In this document: positions 41,334 through 50,103 of the stretch, piece after piece | Numbering within the stretch: position 1 is the stretch's first letter | Layout: every line of letters starts with the position of its first letter | NCBI RefSeq assembly: GCF_009857505.1 | Contig: NZ_WWCP01000035.1 | Span: 1-64,000 of the forward strand | Length of the DNA: 64,000 nucleotides | DNA from: Duganella lactea | GTDB taxonomy: Bacteria > Pseudomonadota > Gammaproteobacteria > Burkholderiales > Burkholderiaceae_D | Direction of reading: 5' to 3' | Translations under genes and position numbers: made by a program | The notes under the pieces: model-generated | What the model was told of the DNA's origin: nothing | Database searches by the model: none | What the model saw: the letters and a program-made list of their open reading frames with translations, nothing else

Positions 41334-41612
41334 TTACTGCGGTGTTTCTTCCCCAACTGCGAGGAAATCGATAATGACCTGTCCCACCGCGCGCGAAATA
41401 TAGGTGGCGCGGAAATAGGGGCCATAGCGATGCTGGATCTGTGCCAGCAACGGCAGCGGATCATGGTCGTTACAGAAGCGCATGGTTTCGCCGGGATGCA
41501 GCGCTTCCAGCGCGCCGAAGATGGCGGCGTGGCGGAAGCGCTTGGCGACACCGCGCGCGTCGAATGGGTAGACGCCTGCCTGGGCGGTGGGTGTCGAACA
41601 ATCGTGAGGCAT
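41334..41612 (-). CDS. DUF2249 protein upstream of nirK
   Basis: A 92-aa member of the DUF2249 family (VYPFDARGVAKRFRHAAIFGALEALHPGETMRFCNDHDPLPLLAQIQHRYG), sharing the family pattern with the 83-aa protein at 32104. Function unestablished; the family is repeatedly linked to NO-metabolising genes. AAGGAG 6 bp before the ATG at 41612 fixes this start rather than the ATG seven codons earlier. It sits between norB (49 bp) and nirK (30 bp) on the same strand. Confidence 0.88.
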   Translation of the reverse strand: MPHDCSTPTAQAGVYPFDARGVAKRFRHAAIFGALEALHPGETMRFCNDHDPLPLLAQIQHRYGPYFRATYISRAVGQVIIDFLAVGEETPQ

Positions 41613-41628
41613 TTCAAACTCCTTGTTG

Positions 41629-41654
41629 GTCATTCCGGCCTTGGCCGGAATGAC
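41629..41654. repeat. 26-bp REP-like palindrome between norB and the DUF2249-nirK genes
   Basis: GTCATTCCGGCC (41629-41640), TT, GGCCGGAATGAC (41643-41654): perfect 12-bp arms. It lies 7 bp beyond the norB stop and 17 bp ahead of the next start. The form is that of dispersed intergenic palindromes that stabilise or attenuate polycistronic mRNA. Only one copy was seen in the window. Confidence 0.75.
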
Positions 41655-41661
41655 GAGTTAA

Positions 41662-43929
41662 TCAGGCGTGGTCGGCGACAGCGGCGGGATTGCTTTCTTT
41701 ACGAGCCACCATCAGGCGCCAGGCAAACAGCGCCAGGAACAGCGTGCCGACGGCGAACACCACGTCGCCCGGAACGCGCAGCCAGACCAGCGTTTCCATG
41801 AACTTCGAGTGGATCAGCTCAGGCGAGCGGGCGAACCACATGCCGTGCGTGATGCTGCCCCAGGCTTGATAGATACCGGCAGGGACCAGCGAGATGAACA
41901 CCATCATCGCCAGGCCGATGTTCAGGCACCAGAACATGGGGCGCAGCAGCGCATCCGACCAGGCCAGACGGCTCGACAGGCCGCGCAGGCAGAACAGCAA
42001 CAGGCCGATACCCAGCATGCCGTAGACGCCAAACAGTGCGGCGTGGCCGTGGGCCGCGGTCATGTTCAGGCCCTGCATGTAGTACAGCGCGATCGGGGTG
42101 TTGATCGAGAAACCCAGCAGGCCGGCGCCCACGGTGTTCCAGAAGCCGACGGCGATGAAGCACAGGATCGACCAGCGGTAGCTGCTGACCCACGGCGCGG
42201 CTTTCGAGCGCTGGTAGTTGCGCCATGCCTCGATACCGATCAGCGACAGCGGCACCACTTCCAGCGCCGAGAACATGGCGCCGATGGCGATGACGAAGGT
42301 CGGCGTGCCGGTGAAGTACAGATGGTGCAGCGTGCCCAGAATGCCGCCGAACAGGAACACGATGGTCTCCAGCACGATGGCGTTGTTGGCGGTGGCGGCG
42401 CGGATCAGGCCCAGACGCGTGAACAGCAGGGCGATGACGGCGGTGGCGAACACTTCGAAGAAGCCCTCGACCCACAGGTGGACCAGCCACCAGCGCCAGT
42501 ATTCGATCATCGAGTAGTGGCTATGACGGCCCCAGGTCAGCGAGGTGGCGTAGAAGCCGCCGATGCACAGCGCCGACAGGAACACCATGACGATCAGGCC
42601 ACGGCTGGACGATGGATTTTTCAGCGCGGGCCACAGCGCGCGGCCCAGCAGCGTGACCCAGAACAGCAGACCGACGAACAGCAGGATTTGCCAGATGCGG
42701 CCCATGCTGGTGAATTCCAGGCCCTGGTTACCCAGCCAGAAGGCGAACGCGGTGCCCTTGTGTTGCAGGGTGCCGAGCCAGCCCATGGCGGTCGAGCCGA
42801 CCACGATGAACAGCAGCGCGTAGAACAGCACATTCACGCCCAGCTTCTGGAGGCGCGGCTCATGGCCGGAGATGGCCGGCGCGATATACAGGCCGGTGGC
42901 CAGCCAGGCGGTGGCGATCCACAGCACGGCGAACTGGGTGTGGATGGTGCGGCTTACCACGAACGGCAGGATTTCCGCCAGCGGGTAGCCGAAGAAGCTG
43001 TTGCCTTCCACCGCATAGTGCGCGGTGACGACGCCCATGCCCACTTGCGCCAGAATCAGGCCAATCACCACGAAGAAGTACTTCCTGGTCGCCTTCATCG
43101 ACGGCGTGGCTTTAAGGCTGAACAGCGGATCGGCCTTCGGTGGCACAGGATCCTCCTCCTCCTTGGCGGCCGAGTGGGCCATGACCATGGCGGCGATGGC
43201 GCCGATCATCAGGATCACGCTGGCGATCGACCAGATGCCCGCTTCGGCGGTTGGACGGTTGTCGATCAGCGGTTCGTGCGGCCAGTTGCTGGTGTAGCTC
43301 AGGTCCGTCTCGCCCGGACGGTCGGCGGCGGCGGCCCATGACGACCAGAAGATGAAGGCCGGCAGCGCGCGCAGGTCGTCCGCATCCGGCACGGAGTTGG
43401 CGGTCATCGCATATTGTTCGCGCAGCTGATCCAGGCCGCGGGCGTCGCCGAACAAGTCGGTGTAGTGCCTGGTGACGGCGCGCACGGCGGCGGCCCGGTC
43501 GGCCGACAGGATGATGGCGCCGGTGGCGGCGTCGTAGGTGTTGCGGCGCATTTCTTCCTTCAGGCGCGCGTTCAGCGCGGCCTGCTGCGACTTGCTCAGA
43601 TCATCGAAATTGGCGCCATGATCGCGCTGGGCCCAGATCTGGCGCAGTTCCAGCGCTTCGCGGTGCAGCCAGTCGGCCGACCAGTCGGGCGCCAGGTAGC
43701 TGCCGTGGCCCCAGACGGAACCAAGCTGCTGGCCGCCGGCGGAGAGCCAGGCCTGCTGGCCGCGATCGACCTGGCCTTCGCTGAAGAGCACCTCGTTGTC
43801 GGCGCTGATGACTTGTTTGGGGATGGGTGGCGCGGTCTGGTAGATTTGCGCGCCCACCCAGCCAAGAACGGCGAAGGAGAGAACGCAAATGACGGCGAGC
43901 CAGGTCCAGAGCTTGCGTGTAGCGTGCAT
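41662..43929 (-). CDS. norB: NorB (NorZ), quinol-dependent nitric oxide reductase
   Basis: A 755-aa single-subunit qNOR reducing NO to N2O with quinol electrons. An N-terminal TM (about 9-30) is followed by a periplasmic domain without a CxxCH haem motif, then twelve or more TM helices. Haem and FeB histidines are in RTIHTQFAVLW, WVEGFFEVFATAVIALLFT (Glu near the metal), GTLHHLYFTGTP and NMTAAHGHAALFG. The length and N-terminal extension identify the quinol type rather than cNorB. It is divergent from nsrR, 140 bp away, and heads the leftward norB-DUF2249-nirK-nirV-sco cluster. Confidence 0.95.
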   Translation of the reverse strand: MHATRKLWTWLAVICVLSFAVLGWVGAQIYQTAPPIPKQVISADNEVLFSEGQVDRGQQAWLSAGGQQLGSVWGHGSYLAPDWSADWLHREALELRQIWAQRDHGANFDDLSKSQQAALNARLKEEMRRNTYDAATGAIILSADRAAAVRAVTRHYTDLFGDARGLDQLREQYAMTANSVPDADDLRALPAFIFWSSWAAAADRPGETDLSYTSNWPHEPLIDNRPTAEAGIWSIASVILMIGAIAAMVMAHSAAKEEEDPVPPKADPLFSLKATPSMKATRKYFFVVIGLILAQVGMGVVTAHYAVEGNSFFGYPLAEILPFVVSRTIHTQFAVLWIATAWLATGLYIAPAISGHEPRLQKLGVNVLFYALLFIVVGSTAMGWLGTLQHKGTAFAFWLGNQGLEFTSMGRIWQILLFVGLLFWVTLLGRALWPALKNPSSSRGLIVMVFLSALCIGGFYATSLTWGRHSHYSMIEYWRWWLVHLWVEGFFEVFATAVIALLFTRLGLIRAATANNAIVLETIVFLFGGILGTLHHLYFTGTPTFVIAIGAMFSALEVVPLSLIGIEAWRNYQRSKAAPWVSSYRWSILCFIAVGFWNTVGAGLLGFSINTPIALYYMQGLNMTAAHGHAALFGVYGMLGIGLLLFCLRGLSSRLAWSDALLRPMFWCLNIGLAMMVFISLVPAGIYQAWGSITHGMWFARSPELIHSKFMETLVWLRVPGDVVFAVGTLFLALFAWRLMVARKESNPAAVADHA

Positions 43930-44016
43930 GGCATGGTTCCTTTTTATTTGAGCTTGTCAGGATCGACAGCTGGATTCTAGGCCCGCGGTTTAAAGCAGCA
44001 TAGAAAATAGTTGTTA

Positions 44017-44034
44017 TTTCTTGATGTAGGTTAT
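44017..44034. promoter_or_regulatory. Shared anaerobic-promoter motif, copy 2 (norB / nsrR intergenic)
   Basis: TTTCTTGATGTAGGTTAT lies 88-105 bp upstream of norB and 36-53 bp upstream of nsrR. Read toward nsrR, TTGTTA (44011-44016) and TATGCC (44033-44038) flank it like weak -35 and -10 elements, the same arrangement as in front of nnrS. Confidence 0.55.
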
Positions 44035-44069
44035 GCCGGTGCAAAAGGCCCTCATGAATAATGGCTTCC

Positions 44070-44474
44070 ATGCGACTGACCACCTTCACCGACTACACAT
44101 TGCGCACACTGATGTACCTGGCGCGCCAGCCCGCGCGCCTGGCCACCGTGGCCGAAATCGCCGGCGCGCACGGCATCTCGCAGCACCATCTGACCAAGGT
44201 GGTTTACCGGCTCGGCGTGCGCGGCGTGATCCGCACGGTGCGTGGGCGGAACGGCGGCATCATGCTGGCGCGGCCCGCGTGCGAGATTTGTGTCGGTCAG
44301 GTGGTGCGCGATAGCGAGCCGGATTTTTATATCGCCGACTGCTTCAACCGCGAGCACACCACCTGTCGCCATGCGGGCCACTGCCGCGTGGAGAACGTGC
44401 TGGGTAAAGCCACTGATGCCTTTTTAGCCACGCTGGACGCTGTCTCCCTGGCGGACCTAGTTCTTTCGACCTAG
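44070..44474 (+). CDS. nsrR: NsrR, Rrf2-family NO-sensing repressor
   Basis: A 134-aa Rrf2-family regulator. The winged helix is in residues about 1-65 (MRLTTFTDYTLRTLMYLARQ... ISQHHLTKVVYRLGVRGVIRTVRGRNGG). Iron-sulfur ligand cysteines are 91, 99 and 105, the NsrR pattern. NsrR represses NO-detoxification genes until its cluster is nitrosylated. Divergence from norB supports this assignment. The canonical family N-terminus is MRLTTFTDY, so the start at 44070 is preferred; an in-frame ATG three codons upstream cannot be excluded. Confidence 0.93.
   Translation: MRLTTFTDYTLRTLMYLARQPARLATVAEIAGAHGISQHHLTKVVYRLGVRGVIRTVRGRNGGIMLARPACEICVGQVVRDSEPDFYIADCFNREHTTCRHAGHCRVENVLGKATDAFLATLDAVSLADLVLST
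44454..44470 (+). promoter_or_regulatory. NarL-like element upstream of narK1
   Basis: GACCTAGTTCTTTCGAC, overlapping the end of nsrR and the narK1 promoter region. Its TAGTTCT heptamer matches the NarL consensus TACYYMT at 6 of 7 positions. A weak -10 (TACCCT, 44519-44524) is 61 bp downstream of the heptamer start, against 60 bp in the narG promoter. Confidence 0.5.
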
Positions 44475-44558
44475 GCGGGATATACGTCATGCCGATAGTC
44501 GGTTGTTGCGCCGCAGCGTACCCTGATGCCATCCCTACGTGTAATCAGGAGAGGCAAA

Positions 44559-45779
44559 GTGTCAAACAATAACAAAGCAGTTTCGGTACTTGTGAGTAGT
44601 ACCTTCGCGTTCACGATCTGCTTCGCGATCTGGATGATGTTCGCGGTGCTGGGCATCCCGATCAAGAAGATGTTGGGCTTGAACGAAACCGAATTCGGCC
44701 TGCTGGCCGCGATGCCGGTGTTGAGCGGATCGCTGGTGCGCGTCCCGCTGGGTATCTGGTGTGACAAATACGGCGGCCGTATCGTCTTCTTCCTGCTGAT
44801 GCTGGCCACGGTGCCGGCCATCGCGCTGATCGGCCACGCCACCGCCTACTGGCAGTTCCTGGTGCTTGGCCTGTTCGTCGGCCTGGCCGGCGGCTCGTTC
44901 TCGGTCGGCACCCCATATGTGGCGCGCTGGTTCGCCAAGGAGCGTCGCGGCCTGGCCATGGGCATCTTCGGCGCCGGCAACTCCGGTTCGGCGCTGACCA
45001 AGTTCGTCGCGCCGGCGATCATCGCGGCCTGGGGCTGGCAATCGCTGCCGACCGTGTACGCCATCGCCATGCTGGTGACGGCGCTGCTGTTCTGGGTGTT
45101 CTCGGCCACCGATCCATCGCATCAGACCAATTCCTCCGTGTCGTTCAGCGAGCAACTGAAGGTGCTGAAGGACCGCCGTGTATGGCGCTATTGCCAGTAC
45201 TACTCGGTGGTGTTTGGCGGCTACGTCGGCCTGGCGCTGTGGATGACCAAGTACTACGTCGGTGAATACGGCTTTGACCTGCGCCTGGCCGCCTTGCTGG
45301 CCGCCTGCTTCTCGCTGCCGGGCGGTGTGCTGCGCGCGTTGGGCGGCTGGATCTCGGACCGCCACGGCGCCTACAAGGTCACCTGGTGGGTGATGTGGGT
45401 GTGCTGGGTGTGCTTCTTCCTGCTGTCTTATCCGCAAACCGCGATGATCATCCAGACCACCAACGGCCCGCTGCATCTGGACCTGGCGCTGTCGCCATGG
45501 GTCTTCACCGGTTTGCTGTTCATCGTCGGCACCGCCATGGCGGTGGGCAAAGCGTCGGTCTTCAAATTCATCGCGGACGATTTCAGCGACAACATCGGCG
45601 CCGTATCGGGTGTGGTCGGCCTGGCCGGCGGCCTGGGTGGCTTCGTGCTGCCGATCATGTTCGGCGCCTTGCTGGACCTGACCGGCATCCGCTCCAGCGC
45701 CTTCATGCTGTTGTACGGCACCGTATGCGTATCGCTGGTGTGGATGCACTTCTCGTTCCGCCCACAATCGACTAAATAA
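44559..45779 (+). CDS. narK: NarK1-type nitrate/nitrite MFS transporter
   Basis: A 406-aa, 12-TM major-facilitator transporter of the NarK/NNP family. Signature stretches are MFAVLGIPIKKMLGLNE (TM1 side), RVPLGIWCDKYGGR, GLAGGSFSVGTPYVARWF and the nitrate-signature GIFGAGNSGSALTKF. Type 1 members are thought to be nitrate/H+ symporters that start respiration before nitrite accumulates. The start is GTG at 44559 with AGGAGAGG; the upstream in-frame ATG (44526) has no site. First gene of narK1-narK2-hemN-dnr-can; narK2 follows after 10 bp. Confidence 0.93.
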   Translation: MSNNNKAVSVLVSSTFAFTICFAIWMMFAVLGIPIKKMLGLNETEFGLLAAMPVLSGSLVRVPLGIWCDKYGGRIVFFLLMLATVPAIALIGHATAYWQFLVLGLFVGLAGGSFSVGTPYVARWFAKERRGLAMGIFGAGNSGSALTKFVAPAIIAAWGWQSLPTVYAIAMLVTALLFWVFSATDPSHQTNSSVSFSEQLKVLKDRRVWRYCQYYSVVFGGYVGLALWMTKYYVGEYGFDLRLAALLAACFSLPGGVLRALGGWISDRHGAYKVTWWVMWVCWVCFFLLSYPQTAMIIQTTNGPLHLDLALSPWVFTGLLFIVGTAMAVGKASVFKFIADDFSDNIGAVSGVVGLAGGLGGFVLPIMFGALLDLTGIRSSAFMLLYGTVCVSLVWMHFSFRPQSTK

Positions 45780-45789
45780 GGAGAACCTC

Positions 45790-47175
45790 ATGAGCAAGTA
45801 CATGATCAATACGTGGGAGCCTGAGAGCTCCGCGTTCTGGGGCAGCGGTGGCAAGGCCACCGCCAACCGCAACCTGTGGATTTCGATCCCCGCGCTGGCG
45901 CTGGCCTTCGCGGTCTGGATGGTGTGGAGCGTGGTGGTGGTCAACCTGCCGGCCATCGGCTTCAAATACAGCACCAACCAGCTGTTCTGGCTGACGGCCT
46001 TGCCCGGCCTGTCCGGCGCCACGCTGCGCATCTTCTATTCGTTCATGGTGCCGATCTTCGGCGGCCGTAAATGGACCACGATCTCCACCGCCTCGCTGCT
46101 GATTCCAGCCATCGGCATCGGCTTCGCGGTACAGGACATCAACACCGGCTATCCGACCATGCTGATTCTGGCGCTGCTGTGCGGCTTCGGTGGCGGCAAC
46201 TTCGCTTCGTCGATGGCCAACATCAGCTTCTTCTTCCCGAAAGCGCAGAAGGGCTATGCGCTGGGCATGAACGCGGGCCTGGGCAATCTGGGCGTGTCGG
46301 CGGTGCAGTTCGTTGTGCCGCTGGTGATCACCGCCGGCGTGTTCGGCGCCGTCGGTGGCGAGCCGCAGAACGCCGTCAAGTTTGGCGAAGCCACCACCTT
46401 GTGGCTGCAAAACGCCGGCTTTATCTGGGTGCCGTTCATTATCGTCAGCAGCCTGCTGGCATGGTTCGGCATGAATGACCTGGCTTCGGCCAAGGCGTCG
46501 TTCGCCGACCAGGCGGTGATCTTCAAGCGCAAACACAACTGGTTGATGTGCTGGCTCTACACCGGCACCTTCGGCTCCTTCATCGGCTACTCGGCGGCCT
46601 TCCCGCTGCTGATCAAAACCCAGTTCCCCGATGTGAACGCGTTGAAGTACGCTTTCCTTGGCCCGCTGGTGGGCGCCTTGTTTCGCGTGGCCGGCGGCGT
46701 TATCGCCGATAAGCTGGGCGGCGCGCGCGTCACGCTGTGGACCTTCTTCGGCATGATCGCCGCCGTCTATGGCGTGATCGCGTTCCTGCCGCACGGCGAA
46801 GCCGCAGGCAGCTTCAATGGCTTCTTCTGGATGTTCATGGCGCTGTTCGCCGGCACCGGTGTCGGTAACGCCTCGACCTTCCGCATGATTCCGATCATCT
46901 TCATGACCGAGCGTCAGCGCGCCGCCGCCGGCCAGCCGGAAGCCGTCAAGCAGCAGGCGATCGTCGATGCGAACAAGGAAAGCGCCGCGGTACTGGGCTT
47001 CACTTCGGCGGTGGCGGCGTATGGCGCCTTCTTCATCCCGAAAAGCTACGGCACCTCGATCGCCTTGACCGGCAGCGTGGACGCCGCGCTGTGGGGCTTC
47101 ATCGCTTTCTACACCAGCTGCATCGCCATCACCTGGTGGTGCTATGCCCGCAAAAACGCCGACATGCCTTGCTAA
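45790..47175 (+). CDS. narK2: NarK2-type nitrate/nitrite antiporter
   Basis: A 461-aa, 12-TM MFS protein of the second NarK type. Signatures: FAVWMVWSVVVVNLPAIGFKY in TM1, LCGFGGGNFASSMANISFFFP and GYALGMNAGLGNLGVSAVQF. Type 2 members exchange nitrate for nitrite. The pairing of separate narK1 and narK2 genes mirrors the fused NarK1-NarK2 protein of Paracoccus. AAGGAG lies upstream of the ATG. Followed after 13 bp by hemN. Confidence 0.93.
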   Translation: MSKYMINTWEPESSAFWGSGGKATANRNLWISIPALALAFAVWMVWSVVVVNLPAIGFKYSTNQLFWLTALPGLSGATLRIFYSFMVPIFGGRKWTTISTASLLIPAIGIGFAVQDINTGYPTMLILALLCGFGGGNFASSMANISFFFPKAQKGYALGMNAGLGNLGVSAVQFVVPLVITAGVFGAVGGEPQNAVKFGEATTLWLQNAGFIWVPFIIVSSLLAWFGMNDLASAKASFADQAVIFKRKHNWLMCWLYTGTFGSFIGYSAAFPLLIKTQFPDVNALKYAFLGPLVGALFRVAGGVIADKLGGARVTLWTFFGMIAAVYGVIAFLPHGEAAGSFNGFFWMFMALFAGTGVGNASTFRMIPIIFMTERQRAAAGQPEAVKQQAIVDANKESAAVLGFTSAVAAYGAFFIPKSYGTSIALTGSVDAALWGFIAFYTSCIAITWWCYARKNADMPC

Positions 47176-47188
47176 CCGGAGAAAAACC

Positions 47189-48601
47189 ATGATACCGCTG
47201 ATCCCATCTGTCGAATTCGACGCCGCCCTGGTCCGCAAATTGAACCAGATGGGGCCACGTTATACGTCATACCCGACCGCCGACCGTTTCAGCGGCGACT
47301 TCGGCACGGAGCAGTACCGCACCGCCGTCACCCGGCTGGACGGCCTTGGCGAGCGGGCGCCGTTTTCGCTGTATGTCCACATTCCGTTCTGCGAGTCGCT
47401 GTGCTACTACTGCGGCTGCAACAAGATCATCACGCAGGACAAGACCAAGTCCGCCGAGTACCTGAGCTACCTGTCGCGCGAGATGCGGCTGCAGGCGGCG
47501 CTGCTGGGCGAACGCCGCAAGGTCGACCAGCTGCACTTTGGCGGCGGCACGCCGACCTATCTGAGCGACGCGCAGATGGACGGCCTGCTCGGTCAACTGC
47601 GCGCCTATTTCGACTTTGCGCCGGACGAGGAGGGCGAGTTTTCGATCGAGGTCGATCCGCGCACGGTGACGCCGCAGCGCATCGCGAGGTTGCGCCGGCA
47701 GGGCTTCAATCGCATCAGCCTGGGCATCCAGGACTTCGACCCGGCGGTGCAGAAGGCCGTCAACCGTATCCAGTCGTATGCGCAGACCATGGAGGTGCTG
47801 AAGGCCGCCCGCACCAGCGGCTTCCGTTCGATCAGCGTGGACCTGATCTACGGCCTGCCGCTGCAAAGCGCCGAGAGCTTCGGCCCGACGCTGGACAAGG
47901 TGGTGGCCGCGCGTCCGGACCGCATCGCCGTCTACAACTACGCCCACATGCCGCAGCTGTTCAAGGCGCAGCGCCTGATCAAGGCGGACGAACTGCCGGA
48001 CCCGGAAGCCAAGCTGGCCATGCTCGGCCTGTGTATCGAGCGCCTGACGGCGGCCGGCTACGTCTACATCGGCATGGACCATTTCGCCCTGCCGGAGGAC
48101 GATCTGGCGCGTAGCCAGCGTGAGGGTAAATTGCAGCGCAACTTCCAGGGCTACTCCACCCACGCCGATGCGCCGATGGTGGCACTGGGCGTGTCGGCCA
48201 TCAGTGCCGTCGGCAACAGCTACAGCCAGAACGAGAAGGTGCTGAGCGCCTACTACGAAAGGCTGGACGCCGGCCAGTTGCCGATCGCGCGCGGCATCAC
48301 GCTGAACGACGACGATGTCTTGCGGCGCACGGTGATCGGCCGCTTGATGTGCGACTTCGATCTGGCTTACAAGGACCTGGCGCTGCCGCCGGGTGTCGCG
48401 CCTGAAGATTACTTCGCCGAAGACCTGGCGCGCCTGGCGCCGCTGGAAGAAGAGGGGCTGCTGTCCAGGGACGGCGGCGGTATCAAAGTGAAGATGCGCG
48501 GACGCCTGATGATACGCAATATCTGCATGGCGTTCGACAATTACCTGAACGCGCCGAAGCAGGAAGGACCGCAGCCGGCGCGTTACTCGAGAACCATTTG
48601 A
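47189..48601 (+). CDS. hemN: HemN, oxygen-independent coproporphyrinogen III dehydrogenase
   Basis: A 470-aa radical-SAM enzyme that oxidatively decarboxylates coproporphyrinogen III to protoporphyrinogen IX without O2, supplying haem for NarI, NorB and cytochromes. Motif PFCESLCYYCGCNK gives Cys68, Cys72, Cys75 and Cys77 (the HemN CxxxCxxCxC pattern). It also has FGGGTPTYL and the family N-terminus NQMGPRYTSYPTADRF. The ATG at 47189 follows GGAGAAA. Located between narK2 and the FNR-type regulator. Confidence 0.95.
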   Translation: MIPLIPSVEFDAALVRKLNQMGPRYTSYPTADRFSGDFGTEQYRTAVTRLDGLGERAPFSLYVHIPFCESLCYYCGCNKIITQDKTKSAEYLSYLSREMRLQAALLGERRKVDQLHFGGGTPTYLSDAQMDGLLGQLRAYFDFAPDEEGEFSIEVDPRTVTPQRIARLRRQGFNRISLGIQDFDPAVQKAVNRIQSYAQTMEVLKAARTSGFRSISVDLIYGLPLQSAESFGPTLDKVVAARPDRIAVYNYAHMPQLFKAQRLIKADELPDPEAKLAMLGLCIERLTAAGYVYIGMDHFALPEDDLARSQREGKLQRNFQGYSTHADAPMVALGVSAISAVGNSYSQNEKVLSAYYERLDAGQLPIARGITLNDDDVLRRTVIGRLMCDFDLAYKDLALPPGVAPEDYFAEDLARLAPLEEEGLLSRDGGGIKVKMRGRLMIRNICMAFDNYLNAPKQEGPQPARYSRTI

Positions 48602-48608
48602 GGCGGTT

Positions 48609-49292
48609 ATGGATAAGAGCAAGATCAAAGTACAAGACTTCCTGGCCCGCGTGCCGCTGTTTAATTCGATGGGACCCGAGGAACTGAATCGCATCGCGCT
48701 CGGCACCACCGAGGTGCGCGCGGAGCGCGGCGAGCAGATTTTTCAGCGCGGCGATCCGTGCGTCGGCTTCCATCAGGTGCTGTACGGCCAGGTCAAACTG
48801 TCCTTCACGTCGTTCAGCGGTGTGGAGAAGGTGATAGAGCTGATCGGCCCCGGTCACAGTTTCGGCGAGGCGCTGATGTTCATGGGCAGCCCTTACATCG
48901 TCACCGCCACCGCCACCGAGGACACGCTGCTGCTGCACGTCTCCAAGCCGGTGATTTATCGCGAAATCCATCATGACGCGGAATTCGCCTGCAAGATGCT
49001 GGCGGGCCTGAGCCAGCGCATGCACTCGCTGATGTGTGACATGGAGTCCTATGCGCTGCGCACCGGCACCCAACGCGTGATCGGCTACCTGCTCAAGGAG
49101 CTGCCGGACGCGCAGGCCACGCAAGTGACGCTGCCGGTGACCAAAGCGGTGCTGGCCTCACGCCTGAACCTGACGCCGGAACACTTCTCGCGCATCCTGG
49201 CGGAGCTGAGCGCACAAAACCTGATCGCCTTCAAGGGCCGCAAGATCACGATCATCAATCCAGAGGATTTGCGCAACCATGCAGGATATTGA
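48609..49292 (+). CDS. DNR-type Crp/Fnr-family regulator
   Basis: A 227-aa CRP/FNR regulator. The N-terminal cyclic-nucleotide-fold domain (about 15-130) lacks the N-terminal Cys cluster of FNR, so it does not bind a [4Fe-4S] centre in the usual way, in keeping with haem/NO-sensing Dnr-type members. The HTH recognition helix LTPEHFSRILAEL keeps the E..SR residues that read TTGAT half-sites, which fits the FNR boxes found in this window. It follows hemN by 7 bp and overlaps the carbonic-anhydrase gene by 14 bp. It probably governs the NO/nitrate genes together with NarXL and NsrR. Confidence 0.88.
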   Translation: MDKSKIKVQDFLARVPLFNSMGPEELNRIALGTTEVRAERGEQIFQRGDPCVGFHQVLYGQVKLSFTSFSGVEKVIELIGPGHSFGEALMFMGSPYIVTATATEDTLLLHVSKPVIYREIHHDAEFACKMLAGLSQRMHSLMCDMESYALRTGTQRVIGYLLKELPDAQATQVTLPVTKAVLASRLNLTPEHFSRILAELSAQNLIAFKGRKITIINPEDLRNHAGY

Positions 49293-49935
49293 AAAATTCA
49301 TCAGCGGCTTTAACCGCTTCCAACAGCAGTACTTCAACGAGAACCCTGACCTGTACGGCAACCTGCGTACCGGCCAGCACCCGCATACGCTGTTGATCGG
49401 CTGCTGCGACTCGCGCGTCGATCCGCTGCTACTCACCGGCAGCAATCCAGGTGACATGTTCATTGTGCGGAATATCGCCAACCTGGTGCCGCCGTGCACG
49501 CCGAACGCGCCGCCCGGCGTCAGCTCGGCCATCGAGTTCGCCGTGTGCGATCTCGAAGTGGACCGCGTCATCGTGCTGGGGCATGCGCGCTGCGGCGGCA
49601 TTCGCGCGCTGATGTCGCCAGTGCCGCGCGTGGTGGAGCGCGAGACCGACTTTGTCGGCCAGTGGATGCGGATTGCGGAACCGGTGGCGGCGCGTGTCAA
49701 GCGTGAGCTGGCGCACCGGGACAGCGCCGAGCAGCATCAGGCCTGCGAACAGGCCAGCATCCTGCAATCATTGGATAATCTGCTGACCTATCCGTGGCTG
49801 AAGCGCCGCGTCGATGACGGAAAACTCAAGATCCACGGTTGGTATTTTGATCTGGAGAGTGGGGCGCTGATGGCGTATTCGGCGCGTCAGCAGCAGTTCC
49901 TTCCGCTGGTGTGTCCTCTGACTTCGGCGCGTTAA
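49279..49935 (+). CDS. can: Beta-class carbonic anhydrase
   Basis: A 218-aa zinc enzyme interconverting CO2 and bicarbonate. Zinc ligands: Cys43 (CCDSRV), His102 and Cys105 (GHARCGG), with the Asp44-Arg46 dyad. Sequence around VRNIANLVPP matches plant-type/CynT-like beta enzymes. Its ATG lies inside the end of the dnr-like gene (14-bp overlap). Its last 110 bp overlap a convergent small gene. Its role in nitrate respiration may be bicarbonate supply for anaerobic carboxylations; that is inference. Confidence 0.93.
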   Translation: MQDIEKFISGFNRFQQQYFNENPDLYGNLRTGQHPHTLLIGCCDSRVDPLLLTGSNPGDMFIVRNIANLVPPCTPNAPPGVSSAIEFAVCDLEVDRVIVLGHARCGGIRALMSPVPRVVERETDFVGQWMRIAEPVAARVKRELAHRDSAEQHQACEQASILQSLDNLLTYPWLKRRVDDGKLKIHGWYFDLESGALMAYSARQQQFLPLVCPLTSAR

Positions 49936-50092
49936 GCCCGAAGGTATCCCAGCCCTCGCCGAAGGTTTCGATCGGGTGCTGGGTGCGGTCGGCGCCGTTC
50001 CCGCACATCATGGCGTCGTGCGCGCAGTACTTGTCGCATCCCCAGCAGATCAATTCCGGCCTGGCCGGACGAATCGGAAAATGTTTGGCCAT
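49826..50092 (-). CDS. DUF3079 small cysteine-rich protein
   Basis: An 88-aa protein whose first 50 residues match DUF3079: FPIRPARPELICWGCDKYCAHDAMMCGNGADRTQHPIETFGEGWDTFG. Four cysteines (CxxC...C...C) suggest metal binding. The C-terminal tail is low-complexity and lies opposite the end of the carbonic-anhydrase gene (110-bp overlap). Function unknown. It starts 11 bp after the upstream gene at 50104-50490 on the same strand, so the two form a small leftward operon. Confidence 0.75.
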   Translation of the reverse strand: MAKHFPIRPARPELICWGCDKYCAHDAMMCGNGADRTQHPIETFGEGWDTFGLNAPKSEDTPAEGTAADAPNTPSAPHSPDQNTNRGS

Positions 50093-50103
50093 GTCGGCCC
50101 CGC

